Source: CBDCVA01 sp965222935 [NCBI: Candidatus Latescibacterota bacterium]
GTDB lineage: Bacteria; Latescibacterota; CBDCVA01
Assembly: GCA_965222935.1 (NCBI GenBank)
Contig: CBDCVA010000002.1
Coordinates: forward strand, 1,984,001-2,048,000
Direction of reading: 5' to 3'
DNA length: 64,000 nucleotides
Of this stretch, positions 59,187 through 64,000 are shown in pieces. The translations under genes were made by a program, and so were the position numbers. Below the pieces are notes generated by a model. It was not told the origin of the DNA. It did no database searches and worked only from the letters and a program-made list of their open reading frames with translations. Every line of letters begins with the position of its first letter. The stretch's first letter is position 1.

Positions 59187-60254
59187 TCAGCCGCGCCTTC
59201 GCTGGATGGCGTTGATGGCTCGGAGGTGCTGGGCGAGCGTACGGCTGAAGATATGGCTACCATCGCCGGCGGCCACGAAGAAGAGGAAGTCCGTGCTTGC
59301 AGGGGCAGCGGCCGCGTGTAGCGAAGCCGCCCCAGGATTGCAGATGGGCCCAGGCGGCAAGCCCCGATAGCGGTAAGTGTTGTAGGGCGAATCGACGTTA
59401 CGTTCGGCAGCGCTCAGGCGGGACATGGGTCGGCCAAAGAGGTACTCGATGGTCGGGCAGGCTTCGAGCTTCATGTCGCGTCGCAGGCGGTTGTGGAAAA
59501 CCGAAGCGACGATGGGCCGCTCTTCGCCCAGGCGTACCTCCCGTTCGATGATGGAGGCGAGAGTGAGCGCCTGGTGCGGCATCAACCCCGCCGCGCGCGC
59601 CCGATCGCGCATGGCGTCGTCGAACACGCGCCAGAATTGCTCCACCAGCACGGCGACGACCTGCGCGGGCGTTGTCCCTGCATCGATACGGTACGTCTCA
59701 GGGAAAAGATAGCCTTCGAGCGAGCCGACCGGCGAACCGAGGGCGCGGGCACGAGCAGAATCGGTCACCGCTGCCATGAAACCCGCGGAGTCAATGGCCG
59801 CCTTCCGAGAAAGAAGGCCAGCGATCTCGCTGGCGCGCAGTCCCTCCGGGAGGGTGACCTGGTACGCGATCGGCGGATCGGCGCGGGTCAGTCGCTCGAC
59901 CAGCGCGCCCGTCGAAAGGCCTCTCTCGAGCCGGAACCGACCCGCCTCCAGTCGAATATCCAGTCCGCGCACCGCTGACAGAGTCCGAAAGAACCGGGGG
60001 CTGCGGATGAGGCCAAGAGCGTGCAGCCGATCGGCGATCTCCACTGCGGTGATGCCCTTGGGGATAACGAACTCGTGCGGCGGCGCGGCGCCTGGCGGTC
60101 GGTTGAGCCACCATAAGCTGCCGCCCGCACCTGCGGTGGCCGCGATCAGAGCCGTGAGGACCGCCCACACCCGCGACATCCGACGCAGGTAGAGCGGCAC
60201 CGTGGCCCCGTACCAGAGGACCGTCGCCAGGCCCAGCCACAGGGCCTCGGTCAT
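59187..60254 (-). CDS. mltG: Endolytic murein transglycosylase MltG
   Basis: 355 residues from ATG 60254, or 330 from ATG 60179. The longer form has two N-terminal hydrophobic helices, the shorter the single one usual for MltG. LysM-like region FVIPKGITAVEIADRLHALG, then the YceG domain: EGYLFPETYRIDAGTTP, LTLASIIEREVRLGEERPIV (catalytic Glu), SVFHNRLRRDMKLEACPTIE and YRYRGLPPGPICNPG. Cuts nascent glycan strands to end their growth. Follows ruvX, as is common. Confidence 0.92.
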   Translation of the reverse strand: MTEALWLGLATVLWYGATVPLYLRRMSRVWAVLTALIAATAGAGGSLWWLNRPPGAAPPHEFVIPKGITAVEIADRLHALGLIRSPRFFRTLSAVRGLDIRLEAGRFRLERGLSTGALVERLTRADPPIAYQVTLPEGLRASEIAGLLSRKAAIDSAGFMAAVTDSARARALGSPVGSLEGYLFPETYRIDAGTTPAQVVAVLVEQFWRVFDDAMRDRARAAGLMPHQALTLASIIEREVRLGEERPIVASVFHNRLRRDMKLEACPTIEYLFGRPMSRLSAAERNVDSPYNTYRYRGLPPGPICNPGAASLHAAAAPASTDFLFFVAAGDGSHIFSRTLAQHLRAINAIQRRRG

Positions 60255-60304
60255 CACCAGAAGGCACGCGATCCATCCCGTCGGCCCCCACCCTCTGAGC
60301 GGCT

Positions 60305-60736
60305 TCAGCGCTCCCTGCCCTGCCCCCCCCGGAAGGACAGGTATTCGCTGAGCATCAGCGTCGCCGCTGTGCGGTCCACCAAGCCCTTCCGGCCGCGCGT
60401 GCGAACCCCCGCCTCCCGAAGGGTCCGCCGGGCCTGTCGGCTGGTCCAGCGCTCGTCCCACGTCACGATCTCCGCGTTCACCTGCTCGCGCAAGCGCTCG
60501 GCGAAATCGAGCGCCGCCACCGCGCGCTCTCCCACGGAGCCGTCCATGTTCTTCGGAACGCCGACCAGAATCGTCTCCGCCTCCAGTGCCCGACAACGCG
60601 CTGCCACGCACTCGATCGCCTGGGCCGGACTCGTGACCTCCAGAGTCTCAAGGCCCTGCGCGATGAGCTGAAGCGGGTCCGTCGCGGCGATCCCGATGCG
60701 CCGGTCGCCGAGGTCAAGGGCGACGACGCGACCCAT
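60305..60736 (-). CDS. ruvX: Holliday-junction resolvase-like / pre-16S rRNA processing protein RuvX (YqgF)
   Basis: 143 residues. RNase H-like fold: VVALDLGDRRIGIAATDP with the first catalytic Asp, ILVGVPKNMDGSVGERA with the family glycine motif, VTWDERWTSRQARRTLRE with the second acidic pair, and a C-terminal DRTAATLMLSEYL with Asp. First gene of the long minus-strand run. Confidence 0.94.
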   Translation of the reverse strand: MGRVVALDLGDRRIGIAATDPLQLIAQGLETLEVTSPAQAIECVAARCRALEAETILVGVPKNMDGSVGERAVAALDFAERLREQVNAEIVTWDERWTSRQARRTLREAGVRTRGRKGLVDRTAATLMLSEYLSFRGGQGRER

Positions 60737-61098
60737 AGGGGTGTAGCCTGCAGGGAAACCGAGCTAGATACGTCGCTCTCCGGGAGTGAGTTGCAAGTCC
60801 AGATCGGCGTTGGGCTGGAGCGTCCGCAACCCGTGCGGCTCCGGCGAACCGACCGCCGTCCACAGTCTCTTCGGTCTTTAGCGTAATGCGGCCAGACCAC
60901 CCCACGGAGTATCCTCTGCGCCAATCTCCGGTCCAGCGACAACTACTGCTGGACAAAACAGCAAATTATGACGAATTTATAAGCCTATGGGTGGGGTGTC
61001 AACGGCTTTATCGAGAAATGACGGGTTCGTGCAGCCCTCGCGAGCGGCGGGCAAAATGCGTTGCGGGATGGCATTCGTGACGGGAGATGGGGTGAGGC
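60737..61098. other. 362-bp divergent intergenic region
   Basis: Lies between ruvX (minus) and the TIGR04076 gene (plus). Contains the minus-strand promoter at 60974-61002 and an AT-rich patch (60955-60982) unlike the surrounding GC-rich DNA. A frame on the minus strand stays open but has no recognised motif. Confidence 0.4.
60974..61002 (-). promoter_or_regulatory. Sigma-70 promoter of the ruvX-ispH run
   Basis: On the minus strand TTGACA (61002-60997), a 17-base spacer and TAAATT (60979-60974). It lies about 240 bp upstream of ruvX, leaving a long leader. Confidence 0.6.
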
Positions 61099-61515
61099 AT
61101 GGAAATGGGACGTGATGAGGTATCGACCTTCGAGGTGAAGGTCATGGGCATCCAGCCCAACGACAAGCGTGGCCAGTGCCCTTTCGGCCACAAGGTGGGC
61201 GACCGGTACGAGTTTGGGCTGGGGACGCCCGGGGGCCTGTGCGGTGAGGCCTTCTGCCGAATGTTCCCGATCCTCCACGGGCTGCGGATGGGGGGGGACC
61301 TGCGCACCTTAGACGCCGATGCGCCCGACCGTGTCATGCACTGGTGTCCTACGCGCATCGTGCAGTTCGAGATCATCGCGGACCGCCAAGCGAGCAGTGC
61401 CGTTCAGGAGAGCGTCACACAGCAGGTGGAGCAGCCCGCCGATGCAGCCCCATACCCATCTGAGACCCAGCACTACGGCCGAAGGCGTCGTCAAGTCCCT
61501 GGCCGCAGGCGCTAG
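61099..61515 (+). CDS. TIGR04076-family protein
   Basis: 138 residues. The family pattern is a short beta protein with conserved cysteines: RGQCPFGHKVGDRYEFGLGT, PGGLCGEAFCRMFPILHGLR, then MGGDLRTLDADAPDRVMHWC. The last 40 residues are low-complexity and basic (YGRRRRQVPGRRR). Cys/His spacing suggests metal or iron-sulfur binding, but function is unknown. Start ATG 61099 with GGGGTGAGG upstream. Confidence 0.75.
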   Translation: MEMGRDEVSTFEVKVMGIQPNDKRGQCPFGHKVGDRYEFGLGTPGGLCGEAFCRMFPILHGLRMGGDLRTLDADAPDRVMHWCPTRIVQFEIIADRQASSAVQESVTQQVEQPADAAPYPSETQHYGRRRRQVPGRRR

Positions 61516-61595
61516 GCTCGCCGAACCGGGAGCCTCCGCGGGCATGGAGAGGGCTTGACTGGGCTTTAGTCGTTTAGACAGGAGAACGGGCGACG

Positions 61596-62042
61596 GTGAG
61601 ACGGGAATCGTTGGAGGTGATCAAGGCCACGCTGGTGCACCCGAAGGAGTACGCACTGGTCAGGCGCTTCGTCAACCATTGCATCAAGGCGGAAGACCCC
61701 GTGATGATCATCTTTTTCGGCTCGTTGCGTAAGGGCGAGCCCACTGAGGACCCTGACACCGGCGTTGCCGTGATCTACGAGCATGAGGTGGACCCCATCG
61801 AGAAAGGCTGTGATCTGCGCGGCGTGATGGGGACGCGCAAGATTGACACCTTCGGCTATAGCAAGCGCAGGCTGTTGAAGATGATCGACCAGCTCAATCC
61901 GTTCATCGTCGAGGCGCTTCGGGGCGGCGTGGCGGTCCACATCTGCGACGAACTGTTCTATGAGCAAGTGCAAGGGTGCGTGATGACAGCGCTCGAGCGA
62001 GTCGACAAAGCCCCGGTGCACTGGGAGTTCGTGCGCCTTTGA
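61596..62042 (+). CDS. Nucleotidyltransferase-like (MNT-type) small protein
   Basis: 148 residues from GTG 61596 with an AGGAGAA ribosome site. VMIIFFGSLRKGEPTEDPDT with GVAVIYEHEV recalls the G-S-x(n)-D-x-D nucleotidyltransferase core (FGSxARGxxxxxSDIDLxV). The acidic pair is displaced and the second strand degenerate, so activity is doubtful. The helical C-terminus (YSKRRLLKMIDQLNPFIVEA) is of MNT type. Could be an antitoxin-like or regulatory enzyme remnant. No HEPN gene adjoins. Confidence 0.45.
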   Translation: MRRESLEVIKATLVHPKEYALVRRFVNHCIKAEDPVMIIFFGSLRKGEPTEDPDTGVAVIYEHEVDPIEKGCDLRGVMGTRKIDTFGYSKRRLLKMIDQLNPFIVEALRGGVAVHICDELFYEQVQGCVMTALERVDKAPVHWEFVRL

Positions 62043-62167
62043 GTTCAGGCGGGCCTCGACGCGACCGGGGGGGGTGCGCATCCCGCCTGCGGATGCGCGT
62101 TGCCGTGCCCGGAGGCTCGATGCCATACCGACGCGCGGGATGGGGAGCGCACGGGAGGTAGGTTGTC

Positions 62168-63064
62168 ATGTTGAACCTTCGCGGATCGTTCGTGGCGCTG
62201 GTCACGCCCTTTGACGGGGGGAGGGTGAGCAGGGCCAAGCTGCGTGATCTGGTGGAGTTCCACATCGAGCACGGCACCGACGGCATCGTGCCCACCGGAA
62301 CGACGGGCGAATCGGCCACGCTCTCGCACGAGGAGCACGGGGAGGTGGTCGAGGTGGTCGTCGAGGCGGTCGGCGGCAGAATCGGCGTGCTGGCGGGGAC
62401 GGGCTCCAACAGCACGGCCGAGGCGATCGCACTGACCCAGCACGCCAAGAGCATCGGGGCGGATGGTGCGCTGTTGGTCACGCCGTACTACAACAAGCCG
62501 ACCCAGGAGGGGCTCTACCAGCACTTCCTCCGCATCGCCGAGGCGACGGACTTCCCGTTGGTGCCGTACAACGTCCCTTCGCGCACGAGCGTCAATCTTC
62601 TGCCCGAGACCGTGGGCCGGTTGGCGAAGCTGCCTCAGATCGTCGGAATCAAGGAAGCCTCGGGCGACATCTCCCAGATCACCGAGGTGGCGATGGCGGC
62701 GCGAGGGCAGGGCGTCGCCATCATGTCGGGCAACGATGATCAGACGCTGCCGATTCTGGCGGTCGGCGGCGCGGGCGTGATCAGCGTGACCGCGAACATA
62801 GCGCCCGGGCCATGCGCGGAGATCGTCTCTCTCTGGGAGGCGGGCAAGCGTGCTGAGGCGCTGGCGGCGCATCTGGCGCTGTATCGACTGCACAAGGCGA
62901 TGTTCGTGGAGACGAACCCCGGGCCCGTCAAGGCCGCCTGCAACCTCCTGGGCCTCGGGGTGGGCGAGCCCCGGTTGCCCCTGGTGGCGCCTTCGCCCCA
63001 GAACATGACGAAGGTCCGCGATGCGATGCAGGCCTCGGGGCTCGAACTGAAGCTGGCGGCATAA
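62168..63064 (+). CDS. dapA: 4-hydroxy-tetrahydrodipicolinate synthase DapA
   Basis: 298 residues, class I aldolase barrel. GTDGIVPTGTTGESATLSHE, VLAGTGSNSTAEAI, LLVTPYYNKPTQEGLYQHF, VPYNVPSRTSVNLLPETV (Tyr) and QIVGIKEASGDISQI with the Schiff-base lysine are intact. Condenses pyruvate with aspartate semialdehyde. Six bases before dapB, and part of the DapL-type lysine route with dapL and lysA at 29.6-32.1 kb. Confidence 0.97.
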   Translation: MLNLRGSFVALVTPFDGGRVSRAKLRDLVEFHIEHGTDGIVPTGTTGESATLSHEEHGEVVEVVVEAVGGRIGVLAGTGSNSTAEAIALTQHAKSIGADGALLVTPYYNKPTQEGLYQHFLRIAEATDFPLVPYNVPSRTSVNLLPETVGRLAKLPQIVGIKEASGDISQITEVAMAARGQGVAIMSGNDDQTLPILAVGGAGVISVTANIAPGPCAEIVSLWEAGKRAEALAAHLALYRLHKAMFVETNPGPVKAACNLLGLGVGEPRLPLVAPSPQNMTKVRDAMQASGLELKLAA

Positions 63065-63070
63065 GGGCAC

Positions 63071-63886
63071 ATGCTCGACTGCATCGTCGTGGGCGCCACG
63101 GGCCGGATGGGCGGGCGCCTGTGCGCCATGATCGGTGAAGCGGACGACATGCGCCTGGTCGGCGCCGTATCAAGACCGGCCCACGCCGCCATAGGGGCCG
63201 ATATCGGTGAGGTCATCGGCATCGGCCGCCTCGGGGTTCCTCTCTCGGCGGACCTGGGCGCCATCATCCGCCAGGCGGGCGTCGTCATCGAGTTTGTAGC
63301 GAAGCCGACCCTAGAACACGTGAGCGTCACGGCCGAGGCGCGCATCCCGATGGTCATCGGCTCGACGGGCCATTCGCCCGAGCAGGTCGCGGAGATCCTG
63401 GAGTTGGCGCAGAGCTTCCCTTGCGTCCTGGCGCCGAACATGTCCGTGGGGGTCAACCTCCTGTTCAAGCTGGCCGGTGAAGTGGCGAGTGTGCTGGACG
63501 ATGGGTTCGATGTCGAGATCGTCGAGGCTCACCACAGGGGCAAGAAGGACGCGCCCAGCGGCACGGCTCTCAGGTTGGCCGAGGCGGTCGTGGACGCTCG
63601 GGGCCAGGCGCTCAGCGCTGTCCTGCGGCATGGAAGAGAGGGGCTCGTGAGTGAGCGACCCATCGGCGAGATTGGCATTCACGCGATCCGAGGCGGCGAT
63701 CTAGCGGGCGATCACGTCGTGAGCTTCATGGGTCCTGGCGAGGTGGTGGAACTGCGCAACCGCTGTACCTCGCGCGACACATTCGTCGAGGGTGCACTCC
63801 GGGCGGCGCGTTACGCCGTGAATGCACCGCCGGGCCTCTATGACATGCAGGATGTCCTCGGGCTACGGCGGGAACCCGGCGGATGA
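63071..63886 (+). CDS. dapB: 4-hydroxy-tetrahydrodipicolinate reductase DapB
   Basis: 271 residues. N-terminal nucleotide-binding CIVVGATGRMGGRLCAMIG, VVIEFVAKPTLEHV, VIGSTGHSPEQVAEI, then the active-site E-x-H-H-x-x-K-x-D-A-P-S-G-T-A block IVEAHHRGKKDAPSGTALRL and GIHAIRGGDLAGDHVV. Produces tetrahydrodipicolinate, the substrate of DapL. Normal family length. Confidence 0.97.
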   Translation: MLDCIVVGATGRMGGRLCAMIGEADDMRLVGAVSRPAHAAIGADIGEVIGIGRLGVPLSADLGAIIRQAGVVIEFVAKPTLEHVSVTAEARIPMVIGSTGHSPEQVAEILELAQSFPCVLAPNMSVGVNLLFKLAGEVASVLDDGFDVEIVEAHHRGKKDAPSGTALRLAEAVVDARGQALSAVLRHGREGLVSERPIGEIGIHAIRGGDLAGDHVVSFMGPGEVVELRNRCTSRDTFVEGALRAARYAVNAPPGLYDMQDVLGLRREPGG

Positions 63887-63909
63887 ACCTTCCTGCGTTG
63901 CGCGGGAGG

Positions 63910-64000
63910 CTATCGGGGCGGTTCTAACGCGCCGGGTTCCTCAGGGCGCACCCTCCGCACCGCCGTCTGGCCCAGCACTAGATCGCGCGTCACCGTCTTC
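63910..64000 (-). CDS. C-terminal end of an unidentified gene running off the window
   Basis: A minus-strand frame is open from the window edge to TAG at 63912-63910 and reads KTVTRDLVLGQTAVRRVRPE then EPGALEPPR. It would converge on dapB with a 23-bp gap. Too short to assign; it may be chance. Confidence 0.25.
   Translation of the reverse strand, partial: KTVTRDLVLGQTAVRRVRPEEPGALEPPR

Noticed and set aside
1-64000. CRISPR arrays, tRNA, rRNA or phage attachment sites
   Set aside because: No regularly spaced identical repeats, cloverleaf T-loop/anticodon patterns or rRNA-like conserved blocks were found on either strand by reading.

Overview
The window is about 64 kb of high-GC DNA from a Gram-negative bacterium. 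LPS genes are present (kdsA, kdsB, an LpxL/HtrB-type acyltransferase, lptA, lptB, lptC), together with TonB and OstA-like proteins and a secreted protease ending in a FlgD-like sorting-type domain. Bacillithiol genes (bshA, bshB1), the MEP isoprenoid pathway (ispD, ispF, ispH) and lysine synthesis through LL-diaminopimelate aminotransferase (dapL, dapA, dapB, lysA) also occur. Phytanoyl-CoA dioxygenase, Gfo/Idh/MocA and cupin genes add to this mix. Together they suggest an uncultured FCB-type lineage (Latescibacterota or Gemmatimonadota neighbourhood). That placement is inference; there is no rRNA or other phylogenetic marker in the window.

Layout. 1-8.5 kb (+): a tightly overlapping run bshB1-bshA-sppA-DUF2905-queA-ispD-ispF-dedA-ddl. 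8.5-15.9 kb (-): a quinol:cytochrome c reductase operon encoding a Rieske protein with a duplicated N-terminal module, a b6-type cytochrome b, a subunit IV-like protein, an eight-heme membrane cytochrome and a HEAT-repeat membrane protein. 16-19.1 kb (+): three tandem paralogous exported lipocalin-like genes, two of them followed by near-identical terminators. 19.3-28.8 kb: an accessory stretch with a PhyH oxygenase, an O-antigen-ligase-like protein, a decayed HigB/HigA pair, two GNATs, a Gfo/Idh/MocA oxidoreductase, twin cupins and a HicB/HicA-like pair. 28.8-32.1 kb (-): dapL, lysA and a TSUP permease. 32.6-36.8 kb (+): TonB, an ECF sigma factor, its zinc-finger anti-sigma factor, two Spy/CpxP-like proteins and myo-inositol-phosphate synthase. 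37-45 kb: an M6 protease with a beta-helix, a MoxR/CoxE-type pair and a phosphohexomutase.

45.0-47.2 kb is the most unusual accessory island. Two Panacea-domain (PanA-like antitoxin) genes are interleaved with small membrane or coiled-coil ORFs. Three copies of a short repeat keep one reading frame open and encode related peptides, two of them starting with an ATGA overlap on the gene before. 47.3-60.8 kb (-) is a long envelope and housekeeping run: ruvX-mltG-uvrD-gatC-kdsB-pyrG-kdsA-lpxL/htrB-lptC-lptA-lptB-rpoN-ispH. 61-64 kb (+) carries a TIGR04076 protein, a nucleotidyltransferase-like protein, dapA and dapB.

A GC-rich hairpin repeat of about 56 bp occurs four times in intergenic DNA, and one copy sits between 37-bp direct repeats. 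I see no tRNA, rRNA, CRISPR array or intact insertion sequence.
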